DNA of 60,000 nt from Nematostella vectensis (lineage: Eukaryota > Cnidaria > Anthozoa > Actiniaria > Edwardsiidae). The notes beneath the pieces were generated by a model that was not told the DNA's origin, did no database searches, and saw nothing but the letters and a program-made list of their open reading frames with translations. The DNA lies in assembly GCF_932526225.1 (NCBI RefSeq), contig NC_064035.1, positions 7,503,501 to 7,563,500 of the forward strand. The letters run 5' to 3'. This document shows positions 44,801-55,271 of the stretch, one piece after another. A program made the position numbers and the translations under genes. How positions within the stretch are numbered: position 1 is the first letter of the stretch; each line of letters begins with the position of its first letter.

Positions 44801-47800
44801 AGGTATCACCATCACATCCCGTCTTTCGTCTGTTGGCCCCTCACTTTCTTTACCTACTTGCCATCAACTCGTGAGTATCGCCGCTTCAACAGCAGATATT
44901 ATTAGTCCTTGCAAGTTTTGTTGAACTCCTTATTTCGAAGATGCTTTTATGCACCTCAAAACGCAAGCATGCAATTCAGACTGGTACCTATTCGCTTGAA
45001 TGTGGAAAAAGAAAGAGCGCGGTTTACAAGGCAGACGCGCGAAGAGTTCTGGGGCAGATGATTCTTTATAACGAAACTCTCTCTAAAAAAGTCTTGAAAT
45101 AAAAATGAAAGAATGTGTTTTCCCTATAATCCTTTGCTCCTTTCGGCCTTCTCTCAAATCATAGCGACAGGGTAATTGTCTGCGTCAAACCTATTTCTGT
45201 CTTTCAGTCAATGTTTCGAAGTAATCACAAGTATATATATTTTGCTATTTCTGTTTTAGGCTTGCGTTAGCTCGGCTTGTGTCACCAAATGGCTGGATCG
45301 ATATTTGCATGCAGACAGGCGCGGAAGGCCTCATGGGACTGTGTGGAGCCAGGTAAATACCATGTCACCACCCCCAGCCACCCTTACATCCCCCTCCCAA
45401 GCCACCTTTACACCCCCCTCCCAAACCACAATGACCACGACCCTGCCCTAGACATTCTAGTTATTCTACACTTTGTCTGTAGTTTTTCTATTCATGCCAG
45501 TTTACTAACACGACGTAATTCTTCAATTCTTATTTGAAGCTGGAAAAAATGGAGGATGAATGTGAATGGGTGGTTACCAAAGGAGCTGAAAGAGAGAGGG
45601 GTAAGACACACATTGTTCAAGTAGTGTAGTGTCCGGGCTACCTGTGTAAGGAGTATATTATAGGATGTTCGTTCGTTGTAAAGCAGATGTCCGAGACATG
45701 TAATAAACAGTTGTGTTTACGAATGCTATAAGTAGTACTTTGCAATCCTGGATAACAACAATTTATCACACTAGAAATAAAGCATTTACCGCACGGAAGC
45801 GTTTTTATGTCACCTTGTTGAAGTAGTACTTTGCAATCATGGCTAACAACAATTTATCACACTAGAAATAAAGCACTTTCCGCACGGAAGCGTTATGTCA
45901 CCTTGTTAAGTTATTGTGTTATTGTGTGTGCATGTTTGATATGTATGTGACATTGATAGATGGTTGCTAGGTATGATATATTGGTTGCTATGTATATCAC
46001 TTATCGATTGGCTGCTAGGTATTTCAATGATAGATTGGTTGCTAGGTATTCGACATTGAAAGATTGGTTGCTAGGTAGTGACATTGATTGACTGGTTGCT
46101 AGGTGGACGATGCCGAGGCACTCCCTAACTACCCGTACCGCGATGACGCGCTACTCATCCACCAAGTCATCTGGGACTACGTCCGTGAGGTACTGGAGGC
46201 ACACTATGGTGAGTACACCCCCTACCACAACCCCCACGGGTAGTCACCTTAACCCAGCCTCCACCCTCCATGTGCAGTACAGTACAACCCTACCCCACCC
46301 CAAATGGGAAGTACAGTACACCCCTACCCCACCCCAAATGGGAAGTATAGTACACCCCTACCCCACCCCAAATGGGAAGTACAGTACACCCCTACCCCAC
46401 CCCAAATTGGAAGTACAGTACACCCCTACCCCACCCCAAATGGGAAGTATAGTACACCCCTACCCCACCCCAAATGGGAAGTACAGTACACCCCTACCCC
46501 ACCCCAAATGGGAAGTACAGTACACCCCTACCCCACCCCAAATGGGAAGTACAGTACACCCCTACCCCACCCTAAATGGGAAGTACAGTACACCCCTACC
46601 CCACCCCAAATGGGAAGTATAGTACACCCCTACCCCACCCCAAATGGGAAGTAAGTACACCCCTACCTCACCCTAAATGGAAAGTATAGTATACCCCAAA
46701 CCCACGCTCCACGGGTGGTACAGTACACCCCTACCCCACCCTAAATGGTAAGTACAGTAAACCCCAAACCCACGCTCCACGGGTGGTAGACTAAAATCGT
46801 TTCCCTACCTCCACGGGCAACACCGAATACACGCACCCTCACCACCCTCAAAGTTCGATACAATACACCCTTTCCCACCCTCCCCAAATGTCTTAAAGGG
46901 AGAATTGTATTTTGCGAAAGAACACGATTAGTCTACCCCATTCTTTTTTCTTTGTTGTTTTTTTATACAAACCTTCATGCTGTTTTAACTCTTGCAATGC
47001 GGTAACAATTGAGACTTCTCATATTTTACCAGACTCACCTGATAAACTGCAAGATGATTATGAGATTCAGAATTGGGGTCACATGCTAGCGGACCCAGAG
47101 GATGGTCTCGGAGTCCAGGTTTGTACTTATTTCTCAGATAATTCTTAAGAAATCCAAAAGCTTTCGATCACCAAATCCTGAAGCAAAATGGCATAATTCT
47201 ATTATGTCATTTCCCTAAGAACGGAGTTTCCCTAATAATGGAGTTGTCTGCTAACAGCTTTTAATTCTATAAAATTATTTTTCATTATTTACCAAACATA
47301 TTTGTTTTTAAAAGCAGCTATGTGGAATTGTATAGCACACTTGGAAGTCCGCGTAAAGCGGTATATTGTTTCAATTTTCGAAAAAAAATGCACGCAAAAG
47401 TGAAAGGAAGCTTCTTTCCTTCCCTTTTTTTACCATAACTCTGCCTAGTCTCTAATAGACCATCTAGACTAAGGGCAATACATTTGATGGCAGCCTTTAG
47501 ACATATTTCTCACATCTTTTACACTGAAATATCTAAATAAATCGTCATAGCCGTAGCAGGCCTCGAATTATTGGGGGAATGGGCACTAGGCACCAACATT
47601 AAGAGAACATTGGGGCCTTAGCCACAACCCCATTGTTCATTTCCTTAGAATTTTTGAAAATATTGGGGGGGACTTGCTACGGCCCTGATCGTACATATCA
47701 ATACAATCCTCTAACAACAAGCTTATTTTGAATTATCCATTCTAAGGTTTTCTTTTTCTGTTTCGCTTCAGGGTGTGTTTGGCGACGGCAAATTCACGGA

Positions 47801-49242
47801 CCTCGAAGACTTGATAAAAACAGTCACATCAATCATTTTCATTAGCAGCGTCGGACACGCGGCCGCGAACTTCGCGCAGTATGACGAGTACGCCTTTCCT
47901 CCTAATTACCCGGCGTTCCTTAGAGGAAAACCGCCAACAAGCAAGGTATGAAGTTCTCTCGTTGGCAGAATATATTAGGCTGTTTGAATTATAATATTTA
48001 TTTGTGTATGTTAGAATCATAGTTTCCTTGAGTGAAATAGAACCGTTCTCATGCGCGTACCCAGGATTTGCTGAGGGGGAAAAGGGATGCGCAGTTATAG
48101 GTATCATATGGAAAAATGATAGTATTTGAAGATCCTTTCATACGAATTACCCACTTATTGGCGGCAAGGTGCACCCCCTGCGCAAAACACGCTTGGCTTG
48201 TTTTCATAAGTGAAATAGAATTGTCGTTTTCATGAGTAAAAAAAAGAATCGCGATTTTTATGAGTGAAGTACTAGTTCCCATGCCAGAGGAGTGGTTAGC
48301 AATATACGCCCTTACTGGCCGTGTTACAGTGACCTGTGTGCGTTGATGACTTGTGTTGGCAGTGTTGGACTGATCTTTGTGTGTTGGTGGTCTATGAGTG
48401 ATTTGTTTGTGTTGACGACTTTTGTTTGTGGTGATAGAGTAACCTGTCTGTGTCTATGACGTGTGTTGGTGGTTTTAAAGCATCCTCGGGGACCCAGGGC
48501 GTCGCGGAGATCGAGCACACAGGGAGCGCGCCAGAAATAAAGAGCACTTAAAGACTAGAGTGATTTGTTTGTCTTGATGACTTGTATTTGTAAGCAGGAG
48601 GAGCTGACCGAGAAGGACATTATTGATCATATTCCACTCAAGGATATGACCCTGGATATTATGCTTGTGACGAAGATCCTCAGCGACCGAGGAACCAACC
48701 CACTCGGAGACTTCGAGGTTCAGTACCAGTACGACCCGATAGGGACCAAGGCCGTGGAGAAGTAAGTACCTCATCATCGTCATCATCATCGCCTTCACCA
48801 TCACCATTATCATCATTTTTAGCTTCATCATCATCATCGTCGTCATCGTTATCATCTCCAAAAATACTACTACTATCATCATCATCGCCATCGCCATCAC
48901 CATTAACATTATTTTTAGATTCATTATCGCCATCATCATAATTCTTATCATCAACTACAACACCACCAGTACATCACCACCATTATCTTCATCGTTAAAA
49001 AACTGTTGTTTTTTAAAAATATTTTTCCATTATCATCCTTTGGCTCTCATAGGCTTTCTTAAGAAACAACAAAACATCGTATACCTGATTTCTCCAACTT
49101 TATTAATGGTCTCAACTTTCTTTTCAGCTTTCGTCGAAAGCTGACGGAAGTCAGCGCGGTACTGGATGAACGTAACAAGACGAGACCCTTCCCTTACCCG
49201 TATTTAAACCCCAAAGAAATCCCTAACGCCATCAGCATCTAA
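38325..49242 (+). CDS. Animal PLAT-domain lipoxygenase, 15 coding exons
   Basis: The enzyme is a non-haem iron dioxygenase that adds O2 to polyunsaturated fatty acids such as arachidonate. Coding exons: 38325-38813, 39173-39217, 41465-41590, about 41877-41974 (5' limit uncertain), 42371-42503, 42871-42996, 44307-44403, 44753-44870, 45260-45352, 45540-45600, 46103-46208, 47033-47118, 47772-47945, 48598-48761, 49128-49242. Phases agree, giving about 676 residues, the usual animal size. Iron ligands are present: His365 and His370 (HQSCTH), His555 and Asn559 (GHAAANF), and the C-terminal Ile (NAISI). The core motifs QRLQGCNPTMI, NYPYRDDALLI and FAQYDEY are intact. Exon 3 could instead end at 41579 with exon 4 starting at 41815 or 41857 (694 or 680 residues). 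No catalase-like allene oxide synthase domain lies upstream, so this is not the coral fusion enzyme. The exact paralogue and product are not decided. Confidence 0.93.
43276..44276. repeat. 35-bp GC-rich minisatellite in LOX intron 6
   Basis: About 29 copies of a 35-base unit with ATATCGCGGTTCTCGTGGGC then GCGCGTTTCAC. Higher-order blocks of several units repeat in the same variant order (compare the ATCACGGTTATC variant near 43561 and 43866, 305 bases apart), showing segmental amplification. The array stops about 30 bases before the exon 7 acceptor. It is far richer in CG than its surroundings. Confidence 0.95.
45733..45908. repeat. Tandem duplication of about 94 bp in LOX intron 10
   Basis: GTAGTACTTTGCAATC, AACAACAATTTATCACACTA, GCACGGAAGCGTT and ATGTCACCTTGTT occur twice in order. 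There are only a few changes and one short deletion. Confidence 0.9.
45950..46105. repeat. Array of about six copies ending in the LOX exon 11 acceptor
   Basis: The phrase GATTGGTTGCTAGGTAT recurs every 25-30 bases. The last copy, ACTGGTTGCTAG|GTGGAC, is the splice acceptor of exon 11 itself. Earlier copies keep the TTGCTAGGT acceptor-like core. The array therefore contains the functional 3' splice site as its final unit. Confidence 0.85.
46205..46775. repeat. 34-bp minisatellite starting at the LOX exon 11 donor
   Basis: About 14 copies of a unit containing TACCCCACCCCAAATGGGAA then GTACAGTACACCCC. The exon 11 donor region itself reads GTGAGTACACCCCCTACC, close to the array unit, and one copy contains GTAAGTACACCCCTACC. 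Array ORFs such as YSTPLPHPKWEVQ are repeat artefacts. Confidence 0.9.
48770..48965. repeat. CAT/CATCGT trinucleotide repeat at the LOX exon 14 donor
   Basis: An imperfect (ATC)n and (CATCGTCAT)n tract begins within about ten bases of the GTAAGT donor at 48762. It creates a long Met-rich frame on the minus strand that is not a gene. Confidence 0.9.
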
Positions 49243-49530
49243 GCATTTGCACATGTCCCGACCCCTCCACTGCCCGTATTTAAACCCCAAAGAAACCTTT
49301 AACGCCATTAGTATTTAAACATGTGCACAAATACCGACCACTCCCCTACCCGTATTTAAACCCCAAAGAAGTCTCTAACGCTATTAGCATCTAAACATGT
49401 GCACAAGTCTCGACCCCTTCCCTACCCGTATTAAAACCCGAAAGAAATCTCCAACGCTATTAGCATCTAAACATGTGCACAAGTCCCGACCCCTCCCCTA
49501 CCCGTATTTAAACCCCAAAGAAATCTTAGC
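49180..49530 (+). repeat. 76-bp tandem repeat derived from the coding end of LOX exon 15
   Basis: CCCGTATTTAAACCCCAAAG occurs at 49197 (coding), 49273, 49349, 49425 and 49501 (the 49425 copy has two changes), an exact 76-base period. The first copy encodes the last residues of the lipoxygenase (PYLNPKE, NAISI, stop). Three downstream copies retain an ATTAGTATTTAA- or ATTAGCATCTAA-type ending, and the fifth is truncated. Four copies thus lie in the 3' UTR. Confidence 0.95.
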
Positions 49531-50369
49531 CCTGAATTACACACTACGACTTTCTACGATTTCTACGACTGTAGAAGATCATTATAGTGGAGTCGTAGGT
49601 TGATTTACACTCGAGTTGTAGAGGTGTCGCATACAACTGAATCGTGCTGTCTAAATCAGCCTTAAGAATACCATCAGAAAACGTTTCTCTGCCATTATAA
49701 GCAGTTTGTATAGAGAACAGAACTCCAAATGCGTTAACAGATGCATATATGCCCGTCTTAAAATCACTCTAGTTTTCAGGTGATTTTAATGGCCTGTAAA
49801 TTATTTTCGACTATGTATGGTACTGGGATTGTTTAAGAAGATAACGCCTAGTTTTTTTTTCACCCCATGAAGGCAAGGTCCCAGTGTATTTATGAACATG
49901 TTGTCATTATTAGACAAAAAAGGTAAATTATATATTGTTATATTCCGAGATTCCTTGTCGAGGGATGGATGAATCAGAGCATTACTATCATACTAGGGTT
50001 ATAGTATAACAGGGAACGATCCTGGTGTATTAGGGATGGGTCACAAAAATGCAGACTTGGTGACTCATCAGGTTTGTTCTCTTTAAGGGGGTTTGCAATG
50101 CCCATCTTTCTCACTCCCAGCCCCCACCCTCCCCACCCACACACACACTCTGTGTGAGCTTACCGCTAAAGACTTGCCCTGAGTTCACAGGCACACAATA
50201 ATGAGCTAATATTTATTAATCAATGAGACGTAAATGACAAGTAGTATTGTACAAGTTGTTAGGTAGTATGATGCTTAACATTATTCAAAGACTTGAATGT
50301 TTTTGTAGCGTATCATAATGATTATCATAACCTGATATATTTTGTATCAATGGTCATCATATATTTTGT

Positions 50370-50375
50370 AATAAA
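50370..50375 (+). terminator. Possible polyadenylation signal of the lipoxygenase
   Basis: AATAAA lies in AT-rich sequence 1.1 kb past the stop codon, with T-rich sequence nearby. It is the first canonical signal I noticed after the 76-bp repeat block, but the 3' end is not proven. Confidence 0.35.
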
Positions 50376-51572
50376 CTTTACTTGACATCGAAAGCTTTTT
50401 CCCAATACAAGCAGAGGGTAATCTGCGTCACTCGGAAACCACCTGTTTCCCTCGCAAACCTGATGCGAGGCTACTCGCAATACGTTTCCAGTACCCCCTC
50501 GGCCATACCAGCACTTAAGGAAGCTGGCTTCAGTTTTCTAATAGATATACCGCTCATGTTTAAAGGGCTACAGTCTCCGCATGCGCAAAGCTTGGAATTT
50601 AAGATTAAGTCCATTTATCAAGTAAGGGTTGATTTTTTGGAAAATATGTGAGCTGTTGTCACTTGAGTTACCATAGCGACGAAACAATGGATAATGTGCT
50701 TTTAGATTTTTGAAAATACACCCTATACGCGGAAAATAATTTTTAAGCCATACCCCTTAGACAAAACTTACGACGTATGCCTCCACATATTTGAACTTTA
50801 AAAAAAATCTGAAAGTCAGATTTTAAGATATTTGTGGTAATATTTTTAGTTGCCTTTCTGTTTATTTTCTACTTTCACGGACATATTTTCATTTTTTCGG
50901 TACTTTCATAAGTATAATTTTTGCATTCGAGGCTGTATAAATAAAACTGATAGATATATTTTTTTCTTACTTTCACAGATTAAACTTGATTATAATAACA
51001 TCTCCCTAGCAAAGCGCCGTGTAGTTTGATATCTTTGAAGCCATCTAGAATTAACTTGGGTTATTTGCCAGACCCCGCAAACGCGCTTTCTTTGTTTTGT
51101 ACTAGTATTGCATACAAATTTCATGTCTAATGAGGTCTCGAATCACGCGCTCAGCTGCTTTGTCTCCTATTATCTTTGCTCTACAAAGGAGTTCTTTTGT
51201 CTCTATTCTTCTCGTTCTTTGTGTCGAGGTGCGGATATTGTTCATTTGCCCAATCAAATTGCAGCTTGTAAGAGCTGCGTACTGACCCATCGCGCGACAT
51301 TGTCACCTATACACTCAAGGGCGGTAGGAACAGCGATTCTTAGGGTAGAGGCTGATAATCAAGTTACGTTGCTTAATCCAAGCTACTATTCCGTGGCACG
51401 CGAACAGTCCCCGACGCGCTAGCTCAAACGTGCCTTAAGCGTATAGGAAGCAGTACTAGGGGCGGTATTCCCACCCAATACACGCATCCCACCCCCCTCC
51501 CCCCACCTTGGGTCTCCTGCGCTACCATACTTTCTTCTGTAGTATCAGCAAAGTGTGGCTTTCTTTCCAATG

Positions 51573-51578
51573 TTTATT
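51573..51578 (-). terminator. Possible polyadenylation signal of HEY
   Basis: TTTATT on the plus strand is AATAAA on the minus strand, about 495 bases past the HEY stop codon. It is inferred from motif and position only. Confidence 0.35.
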
Positions 51579-52072
51579 TTATGTGCATGCGTTTCTGAGT
51601 ATGGTAACCACCTAATCCAAATCAATCCAAAGTGTGCAAATAGCGGAAATGCTTCAAATACCCGAAAAAGAACAGACAAAGCAATGACGACTATTCATTG
51701 TTCAAACGCAATGAAGTTTGCTTGTTAAGGAGTTATTTGTACAATGAAGAACGGAGTTTCAAAGGGTGCAAAGAATAGACAGATTGATAGACTAATCGCA
51801 AAGGGCTAGAAAGCTTACAAAAGCCAACAGCAAGATTTACTCAATGTTCAATAATAAATTCTCTTTTGTACCTCGATAAACCGATACCCAATTGTTTACA
51901 ATCCTATTGGATAGCTACAATTCTAGCTCACTTCGATTACAATTCTAGGCGATCCAACCTGAACAGTCAGATGGGTACGGGCCTGTATATCATCACACAA
52001 TATGTAAGAAATAATGTTCTCTCGCACTTGGTATTTAGCTAGGGTGACAAAATGACGGCTGACAGAGGCTCT

Positions 52073-53625
52073 CTAAGGTGTCCCGTGGTGTTTTCGTGTA
52101 TTCCCGCCCTCCCGCGGGTGTCGATAACACAGTCCCTCCCCATACTTTGTCATCATGGAGAATGGAAAGTCGATAGGGTATCGTACAACAGGGTGACCAA
52201 AGCGAACAAGATGAACTGCATCACGGTCAAGCACACCTTGGAGTCCCTGCACCCCCCCGCCTTCAAACCCTGGTCGAGTCTTTAGCGAGCCGTCCGCGTC
52301 AGCTGGTATTTCTGGACCTTCATCTGAAGGGTCCTTTTTCACTTGGGCTTGCGAGGGATTGGTTGGCAAGGGTGGTATTGGCACTGGGGTGGCGAGCCCA
52401 AGAGGCCAACCCATGGGCATGACAGGGGAAAAAGACACAACATTACGGTGTGAGTGATAACCAGCGACACGGTCTGTAATCACCGGTGGTGAGCGTCCTG
52501 TCATCTGCGCCATCAGACGGGCCTTGTCGTCACCCATGCACTCGTCGTTATTGATCGTAGCCATGTACTTCGCGACTTCAGTAAGACACTCTTGAAAGCC
52601 TGCTGCGCGGTAGTCCGTGACACTCTGTTCTGTGCACACAGCTGGAAAAAAAACGATACACAATATGGCGTGTCAAATACGGCGCACCGAAACCTTGAAA
52701 GGAGCGCGTGTAGCTAGACATATATGGGTAAAACTAATATTGGCTGTCACGCCATAGGCGATGTAAAATAGCCGGCAGGTGGCAAGCGCCCCGCAGTAAC
52801 GGTAAGCACTGATCTTTAGCACCTGTTCTAAAAGCGAGCCATCGGCAAGTGTCTTGAGAAGGACACATTTGATTCTTTGATGTGACAAGCATTTGACAGG
52901 AACTGTGTGATGTTATGCTAAGATTAATCAAGCTATCAAATAAACCTCGCATCGTCGATCAACCGGAGATTGTTAATAAAGGTTTATTGGACCAAATATC
53001 ATCGTTCTTTGAATTATCGGGTGTACTGTCTTCTTGTCTTGAGATACTTGGCGCGAATCCGATATCATACTCACTGCGGCTTTGTCCAGATGTGCTTCTT
53101 AACCATTTCAAGTGCTCCACTGTCAAGTGCAAGATCTCAGCTTTCTCGAGCTTCGAGGAGCCCTAGGACAACAAGCAGCATGGATGTTATTAGCAGATGC
53201 CTGGGGTGGACATATTAGTAGCAGAGAGCTTGAGTTGAGCATGCTATAGTCTTCAACCTTCCCCACCTCCTTCTCCAAAGCTGTCGGCACAAGTCGGCGT
53301 AGCTCCACTAAGCATCTATTAATACGATCTCTTCTTTTCTTCTCTATCAACTACAGAGAACAATACCAACAAATCTTAAGTCATCAGGACAGCTGTGCAA
53401 GATGGTTATCAGCAAGGGACACCTATAATCACAACTTACTCCTCGTCTTCGTTTCCTTGCATTTGTATCATCCTGATCGTGGCTAAGACTGTTAAAAAAT
53501 GAATGGTAACGTTACGTCAGGAACTGGCTAACTCATGTATTGCTTGCTAAGTTAGAATTAAAGCTGTGAGCTTACGTCTCTTGGAGTTCTTCCTCGTCAT
53601 CCTCGCATTCGAGTGCTCGCTTCAT
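52073..53625 (-). CDS. HEY: HEY-family bHLH-Orange transcriptional repressor, five coding exons
   Basis: HEY proteins are nuclear repressors, usually Notch targets. Minus-strand coding exons are 53625-53576, 53488-53440, 53350-53267, 53162-53075 and 52641-52073. Phases agree, giving 279 residues (human HEY1 about 304). The basic region ARKRRRGLIEKKRRDRIN has Gly33 where Hairy/HES proteins have Pro, the HEY hallmark. Helix 1 is CLVELRRLVPTALEKE, and loop plus helix 2 is GSSKLEKAEILHLTVEHLK. The Orange domain starts DYRAAGFQECLTEVAKYM (about 100-141). The exon break after EKE is at the same site as in vertebrate HEY genes as I recall them. The C-terminal half is Pro-rich. No WRPW or YRPW is present: the frame has only YRHP 18 residues from the end. 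Whether TLE/Groucho recruitment is altered is open. Confidence 0.93.
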
Positions 53626-53824
53626 GTTTTTCTTCAATTTCTTTTTTTGTGAGCAGTGCTGAGTTTAGCTTACAAGAGTCCTTTGCTTGGCCTGCCTATA
53701 CGAGCTACATTGTAGCTGCCACTACACTAATTAAACAAACTTGAAGGGAATCGTATTGCCGGATGAGTGCACAAATAAAGGAGGAGCGAGCGTTGATAGG
53801 CTCACTCGTAGGTAGGATGCCATG

Positions 53825-53937
53825 CACGTGGACAGCCTTTTCACGCGCCGCCCCTTCCAATCTCGACCAATCACAGTCTTTCTTAGCTACGCCTCGGGAT
53901 ACAGTCCACACGGGGACAGTGGTCGAAAGCGTGTGAA
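53825..53937. promoter_or_regulatory. Candidate HEY promoter elements: E-box, CCAAT, CSL-like site
   Basis: Within 200-315 bases upstream of the HEY ATG are CACGTG (53825-53830), the class B E-box that HEY-type factors can bind; a CCAAT motif in CGACCAATCACAG near 53863; and CGTGTGAA (53930-53937), which fits the degenerate Su(H)/CSL consensus. These would suit autorepression and Notch input. All three are short motifs and could occur by chance. Confidence 0.35.
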
Positions 53938-55271
53938 AATTGGAAAGCAAATATCATTTAATCGCTACTTAACGCATGAAAAGCGCCCCTGTTAAGTCAT
54001 GGATAATTATATTTAATTCAGTTTGAGATGGATTCATGTACCAGTGTATGGATATAAGACGGGTCCCTGTTTGAAGATTATGACGTCTATGCAGTGTTTT
54101 GTATAGTTTGGATAGGGGTATATTAGCAGATAGGGGCATTGAAGGCGAATAGGTTCTGTCGTGCATAAAAGAGATGGGTGCTATGGCAAAAAGCTAAAAG
54201 AAATCTAATAGAATCATTACTAAGATTTACACTGTAAAAAAAGAAAATTGTGCCTGCCATCGTTTAACATTGTATGTCCTATTTATTTTTTCAGCCATGG
54301 GTTAGAGCATCTTTTTCTCTCGGTTGCTATGCAGTTTGTTCATTTAGCGAAGATTATTGACAGAAGACAATTGAAGGCTAGACAAAGAATGCATTTCTCT
54401 GCTAAGAGATATTTAACATAATCCTGTTGACCCTGCGGCAAGGCTTCGTCTCTTTCCAGACTATGTAATAGCTTGTAGAGAAATTCTACTTTTCTTGATA
54501 TCTAAATAAGTGTAAGTCCTTCAAATGCTGATGGTTAGTTGTATGAATTGGTAGCGGGCGAAAATGTGTTCTGTTTTGTCGTGTTTGATGTTACTCCTCG
54601 GCAACAGCTCTACATTCCTGCACATGAATGCTCAATCATTCTATTATTGTGTACGCAATAGCCCGGGCCTTTTGTGCTTAAGAACAAAAGTAGTGATTAT
54701 CACATTGTCCAAACTTCCTGTGTACCGTGGGAAAATGCTTGGTTCGTTTTGACTTCAAGCAAGAAAGAGCCGCCTTTGCTTTGTACTAAAGAATAGACAA
54801 CAATAACGACCACAGCGTGGACACGATTTGCGTAGAATATAAGAAACACTTCTTTTTATAAAAACCTTTTATATTAACGTCCAGCCTGAGATTTTACCGA
54901 ATTCAAAGATCTTTCAAAGAACATGCTGAAGACCAGAGTAAAAAAATCGACAAGTAGTGACAATAACGTCGAACACTGTCTCGGGGCCTGGACACAATAG
55001 AAAATACAATGCAATGCCATGGCAACCGCTGAGACCTTTTTATTTACTATTGTGTCCAGACCCCGACCGCGCTCAGTGGACCGACTGTCAGCACTCTGGA
55101 AGAAAGATAAATTTCGTGCAGCGAAAAATTGCAGGACAATTCTGGTCTTTTGGATTATTTTCTTGGAAGGATGTGTTTAGAAATTATTCTTTTATGGCAT
55201 ATAGGATTCTGAAGGGAAAAGCTGTCCGTTTTCTTCCGAAAAAACTGCCTCGAAGAGTCAGAAGTTGTGAT
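53938..55271. other. Intergenic stretch right of HEY
   Basis: No gene is supported. It contains a hairpin element at 54982-55065. The open frame at 54957-55316 runs through that hairpin into the terminal repeat of the element at 55272 and is probably not a gene. Confidence 0.5.
54982..55065. repeat. 84-bp hairpin (short inverted repeat)
   Basis: The left arm CGGGGCCTGGACACAATAG (54982 onward, 25 bases with its AAATA tail) pairs with the right arm ending CTATTGTGTCCAGACCCCG (55041-55065), with two mismatches and a loop of about 34 bases. It may be a small MITE. I found no target duplication. Confidence 0.8.

Larger units (their letters stand above)
49531..52072. other. LOX 3' UTR and intergenic DNA up to HEY
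   Basis: No coding block is recognised. An AATAAA at 50370-50375 could end the lipoxygenase transcript and a minus-strand AATAAA at 51573-51578 could end HEY. The two genes converge. Between 50390 and 51430 there are only short unsupported frames. Confidence 0.5.

Noticed and set aside
46110-46654. Open frames repeating PTPPQMGS and KYSTPLPHPK
   Set aside because: They are translations of the 34-bp intronic array next to LOX exon 11, with the first part being exon 11 in the wrong frame.
48475-48954. Met-rich minus-strand frame of 159 residues
   Set aside because: Its N-terminal half is the CAT microsatellite and the rest is antisense to LOX exon 14.
52052-52285. Plus-strand frame of 77 residues
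   Set aside because: It is antisense to the last HEY exon, whose minus-strand frame is supported by the Orange domain and splice phases.
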